Positions 23,570-35,500 of a DNA stretch of 64,000 nt are shown piece after piece. Source of the DNA: Cunninghamia lanceolata (lineage: Eukaryota > Streptophyta > Pinopsida > Cupressales > Cupressaceae); the NCBI GenBank assembly GCA_027924645.1, contig BSBN01000829.1, forward strand, positions 1,550,001 through 1,614,000, given 5' to 3'. How positions within the stretch are numbered: the first letter of the stretch is position 1; each line of letters starts with the position of its first letter. The position numbers and the translations under genes were made by a program. Under the pieces are notes generated by a model that searched no databases, was not told where the DNA came from, and worked only from the letters and a program-made list of their open reading frames with translations.

Positions 23570-24895
23570 TGTTGCAAGTATGAGTAGTAAGTTTTGTCAT
23601 TGATTTCAACACCTAAGAAAGTCATTTGAATAAGTCTGAACAAGGATTTGAGGAATTAGTACAAAGTGCAGAATTGCTATATCTACCAGAGTAGTGCAGT
23701 GTTTTTCTCTGCATTTCATGTAGATTGAAAATATTTTCTTGAGGATTGGAAGTAATGTTAAGGGATGCCTGTAGATGCTATGTTTCAAGTTTGAGCATCT
23801 GGTGTGAATATTTGAGTGAGTTCTATTCACCAGAGTAAAAACTATTTTTCTATGTATTTAATGGTGACAAGGAGAATGTATTCTGCTCCTCATTTCTCCA
23901 CATTTAAGTTTCATAGTTTGTGGTTCTAAAATTAAGTTTGTGATGATGTTATGTGCCTTCAGTTCTAATGCTTCATTATTTGATGCTCCACAACGATCTT
24001 TCCTTTATGACAGTGGCCAACAGTAATGTTCATGTGCTCAAGTTTCAAGAATCTTATAGATAAAGTGTTCAGAGGTTGTGCAAATGTTCTTGGTGATTGT
24101 AATGTGCTTGTGGGAGTATCTAGATCAAGTTCCTACCTTTTGATTGGTTTGCAAAGTATAATTCGCATTGTGCATGAAGTGTGTTCCTAAAAGTCTTAGT
24201 GTTAACTCCAGTCTTGGTTGACTTGGTTGTTTTCACTACTTGTAGTTGTGCTTCAAAGATTGTATAGCATGTTGTTGCATGGAAGATTACTATTGAGTCC
24301 TAGATAAGGCTTGGCATGATCCACATTCATTCTTTTCTCTCTCAAATCTATTTAGGTCCAGACCTATCTTGATGTATGTATGTTTGTCGACCTTGGATAT
24401 TGTTCCAATGGTTGATAATTGTAATGCTAACCTTGATGCAAATTCCAAGGTTGATGAATTGTATAAAAACATGTAATGAAGTTGTGAATTAGTGTAGGAT
24501 GTGAAAATGATAAGATAATTGTGAAGTAAAAAGGCAGAGCAGAGCAGAGGATACCTATTGTGTTTCAATGGAACTAAACCTTGGCATAGTGTAGATGCTA
24601 TTATCTTAGTTCACCAATTTTGGCAGTGAGCCCTAAGGGTGTGAGCCTCTGATATTTGGTATTGTTATTACATATTATATTGTGATCTAACACTCATATT
24701 GGTTTTTCCCTTATTGGGTTTTCCACATAAAAATATGGAGTCTCATGTGTTGAATGTGTGAATGTGTTTAAGTTTCTGATTTCATGTTTTCATGGTTAAA
24801 TACAATAATAGTGATTAAGTGGTTGGTGTGTTAATGGTTTTAAGTATTGGTTACAATTAATTCACCCCCTCTCAGTTGTATTGTGCTTTTCAACA
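23570..24895 (+). repeat. Copia 5' LTR
   Basis: Begins TGTTGCAAGTATG and ends CTTTTCAACA, so the ends form TGTTG/CAACA inverted repeats. It is followed after 2 bp by the primer binding site. It is about 60 bp shorter than the 3' LTR because it has fewer GGCAGTGAGCC units near 24,625. Confidence 0.93.
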
Positions 24896-24897
24896 AT

Positions 24898-24910
24898 TGG
24901 TATCAGAGCC
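24898..24910 (+). promoter_or_regulatory. Primer binding site of copia element
   Basis: TGGTATCAGAGCC starts 2 bp after the LTR and is complementary to the 3' end of initiator tRNA-Met. It is identical to the chromovirus site. Confidence 0.93.
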
Positions 24911-24954
24911 AGGGTTCCTCGATAAACAACCTAACAGATCGAGGTAGATCAGGG

Positions 24955-26015
24955 ATGATGCACAGGAAGGAATCACCATAGTTTGATGGAACGAACTATG
25001 CTCTTTGGAAGGTTTGGATGAAAAGTCATCTTATTTCTCTTGGCTATAGTGTTTGGAAGATAACAAAGAAAAAGTATACTATTCCTAAAAATGGTCCATC
25101 AGATGAAGATGAAGTCAAACAGTATGAATTAAATTTAAAAGATAGAGATGCTCTGTTAAATGCCTTATCTAACACTAAGTTGGTAAAAGTTATGGATTTG
25201 GAGACTGATCATGAGATCTAGGATAAGTTGAAAAGTTTATATGAAGGAAATGATTCTATAAAAAGTACCAAATTACAAAACCTGAAGGCAAGGTACGAAA
25301 CCCTGAAGATGACTGAAGATGAAAACATAACTATCTACATGCAAAGATTTGATGAAATTGTCAATGGAGTCAAAGGTCTTGGAGGAACTCTTACTGAGGA
25401 TGAGGTTGTGATGGAGATTCTTAGGTCATTGCCTAAATCTTATAGTCACAAGGTGGCAGCAATTGAAGAGGTTATGAGTGTGCAAAAGGTTACAAGGATT
25501 AGTTTCTCAGGAAACTTACAATTTTTGAAATGAGAGAATTTAGTGATGCTCTGCCAAAGATTGAGACTGCTTTGAAAGCCAGCACTTCAAAAAAGAATTC
25601 AAGAGCTTAGAAATATGTTGTGGAATATGATGATGAATTTGATGAGGTTGAACCCAACTTTATGGATAGAATGCAAAGAGGTTCCAGTAAGTTCAAAGGA
25701 AAATTACCATTCAAATGCTTTTCTTGTGGTAAAATTGGTCACTATGCCTCTAGATGTCTGGAAAGAATTGAAAGAGGTAAGAAGAAGTTTGAAAGTAGAC
25801 CTAGAATTGTCAAGAAATGCTATTATGTTATAGATCTTGATGATGATGGTGTAACAGATGATGAGTCTGATGATAATAGTAATAGTGTAAATGAATTATT
25901 GTTTATTGCTATTAAAGAAGAACATGTGTCTACTAATCCTGCTAGCTATGTGAAGGAAGAAAAACTAGTGGAGGAAAGTCCTTTGTCTATCCAGGTTGAG
26001 AAAGATAAGGATTAA
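24955..26015 (+). pseudogene. Copia gag remnant with zinc knuckle
   Basis: Reading from ATG 24,955, the start is followed by a TAG at 24,979 and then FDGTNYALWKVWMKSHL, the standard copia gag opening. A second TAG (25,219, where Trp is expected) precedes DKLKSLYEGND and LKARYETLKMTEDENI. The frame 25,620-26,015 holds an intact zinc knuckle, CFSCGKIGHYASRC, and then an acidic stretch (DLDDDGVTDDESDDNSNS). The two open parts are separated by a shift near 25,530. Gag packages element RNA. Confidence 0.9.
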
Positions 26016-26346
26016 TGGATTATTGATAGTGGATGCTCACATCACATGACTGGTGACAAAAGTAAGTTTGTAAGTTTGGAAAAGTATGATGGTGGATTGG
26101 TTAGGTTTGGAGATAATGCAGCTGGTTAGATTTGTGGAAGAGGATCTATTTCTTTTGATGGAAATCATAATATAGATGATGTTCTCTATGTGAAAGGTCT
26201 AAAGCATAATATTTTAAGTGTTGGTCAGATGTGTGATAAAGGGTATGATTTGATATTCAAGGACAATGCATGCAAGATCATGGAAAGCTCTGGAATAGTG
26301 ATTGCAACTGGTAAGAAGACTAGAGGTAATATTTATCACTTGAGGT
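26013..26346 (+). pseudogene. Copia protease remnant
   Basis: WIIDSGCSHHMTGDKSKF gives an intact copia active site (DSGCSHHM). It is followed by VRFGDNAAG, a stop, ICGRGSISFDG, then VLYVKGLKHNILSVGQM. The last recognisable segment is GNIYHL, after which unrelated DNA begins. Confidence 0.88.
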
Positions 26347-27260
26347 AATATTTAAGACTAGTAAGCCATGCATGGTTAGAAAGAGGATTGAGTTACCTTT
26401 CAAATGCATCTAGTAGGAGGTCTTAACTCGATTCCTAGAGGAAGATATCATGTTTTTTCTAAAATTGCTTTGTTAACTAGGTTAACTAGGGTTTTGGTAG
26501 GAAAAATGTCATAAAACCTCATTCCACCATGGGAATCCTCTAAAACTCAGTGGAATGGAAGTAGAGGGAGTGATTGACATGTTGACCAAGGCTCATGACT
26601 GAAAAAGTTGTTTTGGTGTGTTTAAATTGATGCCCTAGGTGACTGTAGCAGCATTTTCCTTGTTATCTTTGCATTTGAAGTGGGAAAACAAGCATAGAAT
26701 AAAATTGTCTTGCATCCTAACCACAAAACCCTTGAAATACATTGTTTTTCCATCCATGTGAAGTGTCCAAGGGGTCCAGAGAGTTTGGTGGTTCCATCCA
26801 AGGGTACTTGCTTCACAAACTAGGCCTAATTAGGGCTTAAAACCACTAGGAGGGTTATTGGTTAGGGCATACTTTCCAAAACAACCCAAACCCATTCTGG
26901 AGTATGTTGTGGGGAGGCATAATGGGTATCTATTTCATGTCTAAGAGTTGCATTTGGATGTCTGTATAAAAAGTTATTGGGACTGTTCTCTATTTGTAGG
27001 GCTACTTGTCTTTCTTGAGGTTTGTGAAGGAACTAATAGTTCAAAGTTTGATGCACCTTTGCCAATAGATGGGATGGGTTCTAGTACATGCCCAAACACC
27101 ATTTACAAGAAGAATTCAAGAACCTTAACTGTTGTTCCCACTTTTCCATGAAGATCCTTGTTTTTGGGCTTTTGGGGTGAATAGAACCTTATCTTGTTTG
27201 TCATTTTTCTTGTATCCACCGTGTGCTCTACATCAGGGGAACTGATAATTGTTGTTTGTT
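26347..27260. other. 0.9 kb unrelated insertion in copia pol
   Basis: Copia homology breaks off after GNIYHL (26,341) and resumes with TNESWLWHRRMCHI (about 27,265). Only a few codons of the normal protein seem to be missing, so the break is an insertion. The inserted DNA has no recognised frame. The words GAGGTAATATTTA repeat at the left edge (26,324 and 26,342), but no copy is seen at the right edge. The origin is unknown. Confidence 0.7.
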
Positions 27261-27261
27261 G

Positions 27262-28362
27262 GTATAGACAAATGAGAGTTGGTTGTGGCATAGAAGGATG
27301 TGTCATATCAAATTTGACAATCTGGTGAAGATAAGCTCAGTACAAGCTGTGAGAGATCTACCCAGGACTGTGAAGCCCACTAATAGTATTTGTAAGGAAT
27401 GCCAAATGGGAAAACAAACAAGGACATGTTTCAAGAGTAAAGAACAATTTTCTATTGGATTGCTTGAGCTGGTGCATACAGATTTGTTTGGTCCTACAAG
27501 AATAAGAAGTTTGCAAGGAGACATATACTTTATGTTGCTTATTGATGATTATTCTAGAATGACTTGGGTCACTTTTCTAAAAGACAAATCAAAATCCGTA
27601 GACAAGTTCAAAGTTTTCAAGGAAATGGTTGAGAATGAATTGGAATTAAGGATCAAATGCTTAAGGTCTGATAGAGGAGGTGTGTTTACATCAAATGAAT
27701 TCAATATATTTTGTGAAGAACATGGGATAAAGAGATAGTTGTCTGCTCCTAGGACTCCTGAGCAGAATGGAGTTGTTGAAAGAAAAAATAGGATAGTTCA
27801 AGAGGCCGCTAGGTCAATGGTGATGGAGGCTTACCTATTGGAAGTGTATTAGAGAGAAGATATACATAGTGTTGTCTACATTCAAAATAGAGTCCAAGTA
27901 AAAGGTAATGATATTAAAACTCCTCATGAATTGTGGTATGGAAGAGTTCCCATAGTGAAATATTTCAATGTTTTTGGAAGCAAATGTTATATCAGAAGAG
28001 ATGAAGAGCTAGGCAAGTTTGATGCTAGATGTGATGAAGGAATTTTCCTTGGATACTCTACTAAGAGTAAATCCTACCAGTGCTACAACAAGAGATTGAA
28101 GAAGATGATTGAGAGTACTAATGTGAAGGTTGATGAAGACAAAGAAATGCCATCAGATCTGAGTGGCTATGAATCAGATGACCCTGATGTTATAGTCAAT
28201 AAAGAAAAGGTGGAACAAAAGGACAATCAAGTTAAAGAAGAAAAGGCTCTAGAAAGTGTTTTTAGTACTCCCAGGTATGTAAGGATTAATCATTCTGAAG
28301 ACCAAATTATTGGTGACAAAAGAAAAGGAGTAGTGACAAGGAAAAGAGTTGTAGAGGAATAG
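27262..28362 (+). pseudogene. Copia integrase remnant
   Basis: The HHCC domain is complete (HRRMCHI, CKECQMGKQTR). The core follows: LVHTDLFGPTRI with the first catalytic Asp, CLRSDRGGVFTSNEF with the second, and SAPRTPEQNGVVERKNR with the Glu. TAG stops replace Gln before SAPRTP (27,736) and Trp before REDIHSV (27,850). The tail FGSKCYIRRDEELGKFDARC and GIFLGYSTKSKSY is the normal copia integrase C-terminus. Otherwise the frame is preserved over 1.1 kb. Confidence 0.92.
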
Positions 28363-29400
28363 GTGAACTACTATTTGCTTTCACAGATTGAACCTAAAAC
28401 TGTAAGTGAAGCATGCAAAAATGAAAGTTGGGTAAAATCCATGGAAGAACTAATGCAGATAGAGAAAAATCAAACTTGGGAATTGGTTCCTAGACCCACT
28501 GATAAGAATGTGATTCAGAAACAAGATGAGTGAAAATGGTGAAGTGGTAAGAAACAAAGAAAGACTAATATGTAAAGGATATTCTTAGGTTGAAGGCATA
28601 GATTTTGAGGAGACTTTTACTCCTGTGGAAATGATTGAAGCAATAAGAATGTTTTTAGCATTTGCAGCTCACAAAGATTTTAAGGTGTATTAGATGGATG
28701 TAAAGTCTGCATTCTTGAATGGAGAACTGGAAGAAGAAGTTTGCATTAAACAACTGGAAGGATTCTAGTTATCAGACCAAAGTAACATGGTGTGTAGATT
28801 AAAGAAATCTCTATATGGACTCAACCAAGCTCCTAGAGCCTAGTATGCAAGGTTGGACAAGTATTTGGTGCAATTAGGGTTCAGTAAAGGTACTGCAAAC
28901 AACAATCTCTATTTCAAAATCAATGATGATCAAATTCTGATTATTGTAGTCTTTATTGATGATATTATCTTTGGAGGCAATGTGGATATGTGCAAAAAAT
29001 TTACAGAGGAAATGCAAAAAAGGTTTGAAATGTCGATGTTTGGTGAAATGAATTTCTTTTTAGGACTACAAATTACTCAATCAAAAAAAGGAATTTTTAT
29101 TTCTTAGTCCAAGTATGTGAAAAAATTGTTGAAAAAGTTTGGAATGGTGGATTCTAAGCCAGTATGTACTCCTATGGTAACTAGTTGCAAGATGAGAAAT
29201 AATGATGAATCACCTAAAATTGATCAGAAAATGTATAGGTCTATGATTGGAGGACTACTTTATATAACCCATACCAAACTAGACATAATGCATGAAGTCT
29301 GTCTTATGGCAAGATTTCAAGAAGATCCCAAAGAGTCACATGTGATGGTAGTCAAGAGGAACATGAGGTATTTAAAAGGCACTTCAGACTATGGATTGTG
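28363..29400 (+). pseudogene. Copia reverse transcriptase remnant
   Basis: ACKNESWVKSMEELMQIEKN and WELVPRP open the domain. A small deletion removes the conserved GTKWVF-type segment near 28,520. VYxMDVKSAFLNGELEEEV has a TAG at x (28,691), and KKSLYGLNQAPRA is followed by a TAG in place of Trp (28,841). VVFIDDIIFGGN keeps the catalytic Asp pair. SKYVKKLLKKFGMVDSKPV and YRSMIGGLLYITHTKLDI complete the thumb. Confidence 0.92.
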
Positions 29401-29908
29401 GTATCCCAAAGATATTGATTTCACTATTAGTATTTTATACAGATGCATATTGGGCTGGAGATGTTGATGACAAAAAAAGTACAAGTGGAGGTGCTTTCCT
29501 CTTGGGTAACAGATTGGTTTCATGGCTAAGAAAGAAGCAAGAATTAGTTTCTTTGTCTACTGCACATGCATAATATATTGTTGTAGCATGTTGTTGCACT
29601 CAAGTGCTTTGGATGAAGCAAATATTGAAGGACATAAGAGTTGTGTATGAAGAACTAATTTCAATCTTTTGTGACAATACAAGTGCTATAAACATTTCAA
29701 AGAATCCAGTGATGCACTCAAGGACAAAGCACATATCAATATAAGGTATCACTTTATGAGAGAAAAGGTAACAAAGAATGAAGAAAAGATAGAGTATGTG
29801 TCTACTAAGGATCAGATTGCAGATATTTTCACTAAGCCTCTGCTTAAGGATACTTTTGAGTATCTTAGGGAGAAGTTAGGGGTTATTACCCCTCCTCCTC
29901 TAAGCTAA
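29391..29908 (+). pseudogene. Copia RNase H remnant
   Basis: YTDAYWAGDVDDKKSTSGG is the canonical copia RNase H opening, with the catalytic Asp in TDAYWAGD. It continues with LVSWLRKKQELVSLSTAHA, a stop in the place of the Glu-containing AEAEY motif, then VLWMKQIL, FCDNTSAINISKNPVMHSRT and the terminal DIFTKPL. The pol end is at about 29,908, shortly before several purine-rich tracts. Confidence 0.92.
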
Positions 29909-30099
29909 AGATGCATAAGGAATGCATCAGTCCAGTGGTATTCAAAGTTTCATCTTTCATCCGGATTGATGTTTTGAAGGCTACTCCTTAGGAGGAGTAG
30001 GTGGAGGTTTCTGATCAAGAGTAGTAAGTGTTGCAGTATTGATGATAGAGGGAGTTGTGCAACAAAAAGAAATAAAAGGTCTAGCACCCTTTTCCATTT

Positions 30100-30254
30100 A
30101 TGTCAAAGGGGGAGATAATTTCGTGTAAAAAACCTAAGAAGAAAGTTGCAAACAGAGAACGCATCAAGTGAGGGGGAGAAAAGAAGCAAAGCAAGATTAT
30201 ATGTCTTGATGGTTTTTCACATCACGTGTTGCCATCAATGACAAAGGGGAATAT
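30100..30254 (+). promoter_or_regulatory. Polypurine tracts of copia element
   Basis: AAAGGGGAATAT at 30,243-30,254 directly precedes the 3' LTR. Two further purine runs (AAAGGGGGAGA at about 30,107 and GAGGGGGAGAAAAGAAG at about 30,170) precede it, a common arrangement in plant copia 3' ends. Confidence 0.75.
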
Positions 30255-31642
30255 TATTGTAAGTATGAGTAGTAAGTGTTGTCATTTATGTCAACACCTA
30301 AGAAAGCCATTTGAATAAGTCTAAACAAGTATTTGAGGAATTACTACAAAGTGCAGAATTACTTTATCTACCAGAGCAGTGCATTGTTTTTCTCTGCATA
30401 TCCTGTGGATTGAATATCTTTTCCTATGGATTGGAAGTAATGTTAAGGGATGTCTTTAGATGCTATGTTTCAAGTTTGAGTCTCCAGTGTGAAGATTTGA
30501 GCGAGTTCTGTTCACCAGAGTAAAAACTATTATTCTGTGTATTTAATTGTGATAAGGAGAATGTATTATGCTCCACATTTCTCTGCATTTAAGTTTCATG
30601 ATCTACAGTTCTAAAATTAAGTTTGTGATGATTTTATGTGCCTTTAGCTCTAATGGTTCATGATTTGATGCTCTGCAAGTGATATTTCAATTATAACAGT
30701 GGCCAATAGTAATGTTCATGTGCTCCGGTTTGAAGAATCTTATGGATAAAGTGTTTAGAGGTTATGCAGATGTTCTTGGTGATTGTAACATGCTTGTGCG
30801 AGTTTCTGATCATGTTCCTACATTTTGATTGGTCTGCAAAGTATAATCCAGATTGTGCATGAAACATGTTCCTAAAAGTCTTAGTGTTAACTCTAGTCTT
30901 GGCCGACTTGGTAGTTTTCACTACTTACGGTTGTGCTTCAAAGTTTGTAAAGCATGTTGTTATGTGGAAGATTACAATTGAGTCTGAGCTAAGGCTTGGC
31001 ATGATCCACATTCATTCTTTTCTCTCTCAAATCTATTTAGGTCCAAACCTATCTTGATATATGTATGTTTGTTGACCTTAGATATTGTTCCAATGGTTGA
31101 TGATTTTAATGCCGACCTTGATGGAAATTCCTAGGTTGATGAATTGTATAAAAATATGTAATGAAGTCATGAATTAGTGTAGGATGCAAAAATGATTAAT
31201 TAATTGCGAAGTAAAAAGGTAGAGTGGAGCAGAGGATACATATTGTGCTTCAATGGAACTGAACCTTGGCATAGTGTAGATGCTACTGTCTCAGTTCACT
31301 TATTTTGGCAGTGAGCCAGCCAGCGGCAATGAGCCACCCCATTGGCAATGAGCCTCTTCTTGCAGTGAGCATTCTAGGCAGTGAGCCCTAAGGTAGTGAG
31401 CCTCTGATTTTAAGTATTGTTATTACATATTATATTGTGATCTAACACTCATTGTGGTTTTCCCTCATTGGGTTTTCCACGTAAAAATCTGGTGTCTCAT
31501 GTGTGAATGTGTTTAATTTTCTAATTTCATGTTTTCATGGTAAAATATAATAATAGTGATTAAGTGGTTGATATGTTAATGGTTTTGAAGTATTGCTTAC
31601 CACTGATTCACCTTCCTCTTAGTTGTATTGCGCTTTTCAATA
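30255..31642 (+). repeat. Copia 3' LTR
   Basis: Begins TATTGTAAGTATG (second base G to A relative to the 5' LTR) and ends CTTTTCAATA (CAACA changed to CAATA). It is followed by the target duplication GATAT. It carries about five to six GGCAGTGAGCC-like units at 31,306-31,402 where the 5' LTR has one or two. Confidence 0.93.
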
Positions 31643-31689
31643 GATATATCACACAGAGTGATTCTACTAGTCAAGCGTCATATATATAG

Positions 31690-32818
31690 GTAAAATTGAG
31701 ATTGATTAATGAGATCAAAACAACGATAAACAACAACTCAATCCTATAACCTTCAAAGAAATGATCTAGATAATAATCGAATAATCAATGAATAATAACA
31801 AAAACAATGAAATCTTTCACCTAGATTGTATTGTTTCCTTGGTTCTTTGTGGATTGCTCAATAAATTGTGAAACCATGTTTGCAACAAGCGGACATGATG
31901 ATGATAAGTGCTCAATGTGCTCAATGATGCAATGTATGCTCAATGCACTATAGGGATGCCTGAGAATAAATGATTGAAGAAGATTTTTGAAGGAGTGAAG
32001 GGGGTATATATAGGTTTCAAGGTTAGATCGATTAATGGTTGAAATAAATCAATGAAATGGATGGTCAAGATAATTGAATAACTCATGATGAATGTGCACA
32101 CGACATGTGTCACTCCAAAAAGGTATTTTTATTAAGATAATTGCTTTTTGGCTAAAGATAGGATTTGATTTCATAAATTAGAATTTTTTTTTTCCTAATT
32201 TATGAGTTGATAAAAATAATAAAGGTAAAGCTAATTAAACTTAACTTTAGATTTGCTTTTTGAAGTTCTAAAAATAAGATTGATTGTGCACATATAGTTA
32301 AAATGATAATTTTAGAGGAATTGGAAGATATTTGAAATTAAATAAATAAATTTATTTAATTTATTTTGCATGATGGAAGAATATAAATAAAATATTAATT
32401 TTATTTATTTTTAGGGATTGAGTCAACTTAAATAAATTTGGATAATTTATTTAAATTTGGAAGGATAATTTGATCAATTAAATTATGGAAATAATTTAAT
32501 TACGGATAAGAGGAAATTTGATGAATTAATTAAATAATTGATTTATTTAATTAATGTGGATTTGAATATTTGAAAGAGGATAATGATTTAATTAAATAAT
32601 TAAAATTATTTAATTTTGGAAGAATATAGAGGAAATTAATGAAATTAATTAAATAAATATAATATATTCAATTAATGTTGGAATTTAGGGAAATTAGATG
32701 AAATTGATGAATTTAATTAAATAATTAGATTATTTAATTAATGCTAAATGCAAGTGATTTGATATATTTGGTGAAATGCAAGTGATGTGATGCGAAGGGT
32801 TATTTTTAGGTGTCTACA
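31690..32818 (-). repeat. E5: minus-strand 3' LTR of Tat-like family
   Basis: On the minus strand the LTR starts TGTAGACACC (32,818 downward), directly after a purine tract. It contains an array of AT palindromes (about 32,330-32,760), a TATA box (minus-strand CTATATATACCCCC at about 32,003-32,016) and the segment GCTTGTTGCAAACATGGTTT. All are shared with the E2 5' LTR (38,897-39,955) in the opposite orientation. The U5 end near 31,690 is approximate. The copia target site lies just beyond it. Confidence 0.8.
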
Positions 32819-33800
32819 TTTTGCCCCTCTTTGATATGATGTTGCAAAGTAACATCATTTCAAAGAAATTTAAAACATAGTGCTTGATTTGGTAGAAGAA
32901 ATTTGACTTAGAAGAAATTGATTGGATTAGAGATGGTGATGCCCCAATCACTCAAAAGTGAGGGTGACAAGGAAAGATAATGGTAAGCTGAATGATGATG
33001 ATTCAAAAGCAAACAAGGTATTGCCCGTGTCAAGTTGTAAACCAATGATTAAATGATGATGATTGATAAGGTTAGTGTCTGGTTTCATAAATGAAACACC
33101 TCGTATAAGATGCCTAGTCTGTTTTCGAGAGTGTGACAATCTATATAAGACAATTGATATGATTGATGGATTGGTAGATTGATTTACAACAAGATTAGGG
33201 TCAAGACCAAAGGATGTGATTGGATAATGTGGATAGATTTATTAGCTAGATTGGTATGTGATTGGATTGAGGATATGTTGATAAGATGAATGATGATGCC
33301 CCCTTGAGATGACAATTGGGTTCAAAGAATACAAGTGTGCTCTCGAAACGAAAGGAGAGATGAAGATGAAAAGTTAGATGAAAGATGGAAGATAAATGAA
33401 AAAAGAATAGAAGAATTGATATCAGATTGATTGAGATTCATGAAAGCTATATATTTTATTAGGATGTATGGATAGGATGAAGTGTTTTGAGGATGTTTAG
33501 GTGAAATGATGATATCTTATGTACCTAAGTACTGGATACTTCCTTCATATTCTAGACTGCCTACATACCCATATCCACAGGATCAAGGTACCTTAAGATT
33601 GAGATGAGATGATATGTAGTTCTAGTAGCGTGATGAGATGGGGTCATGTTGCAATGGTTACGTGAATATTTATAAAGAGAAATACTTATTTTGATATAGC
33701 ATGTGGATGTTATGCACCAGGGTATAGAAGACTAAGGTGACGATGTATCCAATGCATAGGATGTTGACTCTGTAAACAAATAGTTTGAACTTATATCTAC
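32819..33800 (-). mobile_element. E5: polypurine tract and 3' UTR
   Basis: The minus-strand sense gives TCAAAGAGGGGCAAAA at 32,819-32,834, the polypurine tract. Upstream in sense lie family 3' UTR modules shared with E3: the AACAAGGTATTGCCC block (about 33,012), a GCTCTCGAAACGAAA word (about 33,338) and the GTAGGCAG structured module (33,521-33,591). Pol of this element is not in the window; the homology fades near 33,800. Confidence 0.75.
33521..33591 (-). ncRNA. 3' UTR stem-loop module (E5 copy)
   Basis: The outer arms GTACCT (33,521-33,526) and AGGTAC (33,586-33,591) are complementary. Between them on the minus strand lies GGGTATGTAGGCAGTCTAG and a GAAGGAAGTATCCAG segment. The same module occurs at 43,083-43,153, 61,131-61,201 and 61,285-61,356, with compensated arm changes. 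It is likely a structured part of the element RNA; its function is unknown. Confidence 0.55.
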
Positions 33801-35500
33801 TAGATATAATATAACCTTGTTGGAGACACATGCATGGAAAATAGTCTTAGCATAGAATGATCTTAACACACATCATGCCTTTACAGAACCATAGATGCAA
33901 AAGATATTGATATGAAAGATGCTAATTTGAACACAAACAAGATATGTATTAGTCATAGTAGGATGATAAGGTCATCCCACAAACACAACATACAAAAGAA
34001 ATGACTATGCCCCAATCCATACAGCATTGTAACATACCAAGATATAGAAAATCAAGGAACTCTTGACTAGGTATTATAAAGGAATAAAAGATAAACCAAA
34101 AAGAAAAAGACTGACTGATAAAGTAAACATAAATCATGTTGCAAATATGTGTCTAAGCGGTGTTGTCATTGATGTTAACATATCCTTGTTGCCATTGGTG
34201 TCAACTGTATCCTATTTTGTTGCCTATATAGAAGACTGGATTGTTGAGGATATTGAAAAAATTAATGACGATCAATGTATATGGACCATATGGCTGAGTA
34301 GAGGATTGTTTGAAGAAGTTCAGGTTAAGTTTTGAAGGGTTCACATGAAGATTTGAAGAAGCTATGGCCATCTAAGTTGAACTAGTTTTGCAGTGTTCAG
34401 AAGAGATAGAGTGACAGGAAAGAGGTCCGGATTGTTTCAGATATGTCAAATGATGATTTGCAGATCTAGAGGCATGTTTGGGAAGTCAGTGTGTATCTAT
34501 ATGCTCTAAATCGTGACTTTGATTTCCTAGAGGCTATCGGGTCAGATCTCGGCATGCACACAAACCCTTTCCCTCCTTGCCATGGGGCAATCTGCCACGT
34601 CACTCTCACTCATGTGGAATTAGCTAGTCAAGAGGAGGAAAGACACAGTGGGGGTCTGGCTCGTTGGAGAGATGGACTTCACAAAGGGGGGTTGGCAAGT
34701 TCTGTGGCCTTTGTTGTTGTGCATTTTTTTGTATGTTTCATTCAATTGTTGTGGTGGTTGAGATAACCCTCTAACCCAAAGGGTCACTAGTCTCTCTTCT
34801 TCTATTTGGATTCCTTAAATTCCACCTTTGTGTGGGCAAACAGTTGTTCTTGTCAATGGTTTCTCTTGTTTTTTATGTCTTTGAGAAATGCTTTGTGTAA
34901 TCGTACTTACCTAATTTCCTCAATCAACAAGAGAACAAATGGATCCTCTTGTGGTGGATTGTGTGTCTATTGTTGTGGTTGTCGATGGATCTCCTCGATC
35001 TCATCTTAGACAACTCTCACCCACTCTCCCCTCACTCCTAAACACATGCATGAATCAGGATAGAGGAAATCATGTGATTGCTAACTCTAACTAGATCTAG
35101 GGTTTTGACCTAGGGTTTGTCGACTTAGGGTTTGACTTGTGTTTTGACTTTGTTTGTACCTTGTGATGAAATTGAGGGTTTGTTTTAAGGTTTCTTGAAC
35201 TATTTTTACCTCATGATGGAATTGGGGATTTTTTATGTTGTCTACTTTATATGGATGCAAACTAAATGACATGCAATGAATCTTTTTGGTATATTTTAGA
35301 GTGTTTTTTTGGAAATGAAAATGTATGCAATCCTATATGTCTTTTTCAAATACAATGTGTAGTTTATGTTTTTGTGGGTTTTTGGTGTTTTCAATGAAAT
35401 TTAATATAATAAAAAGGAAAGATGCTTTTTCTAACAAAGTAGATCTAAGAATGCAAAAATGATTAATCTAGCATGCAAGATCTAATCTATCAAGGAAAAA
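33800..35500. other. Unassigned DNA between E5 and E4
   Basis: No gene recognised. The words GTTGTCATTGATGTTAACA and TTGCCATTGGTGTCAAC at about 34,162-34,208 resemble the start region of plant copia LTRs (compare 30,272 in the copia 3' LTR), so a partial copia LTR is possible. Around 34,490-35,060 the sequence is richer in C and T runs, with small frames lacking any motif. The region 35,090-35,400 is T-rich. Confidence 0.35.

Larger units (their letters stand above)
23570..31642 (+). mobile_element. Complete, inactive Ty1/copia element
   Basis: The 8,073 bp element is flanked by perfect 5-bp target duplications GATAT (23,565-23,569 and 31,643-31,647). LTRs are 23,570-24,895 and 30,255-31,642. 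The internal order is gag, zinc knuckle, protease, integrase, RT, RNase H, so integrase precedes RT as in Ty1/copia. The LTRs differ at about 10% of positions in the first 300 bp by eye, so it is older than the chromovirus. Pol is interrupted by about 0.9 kb of unrelated DNA and by many TAG stops. Confidence 0.94.

Noticed and set aside
34491..34766. 91-codon plus-strand frame
   Set aside because: Contains no recognisable domain and no flanking gene structure.
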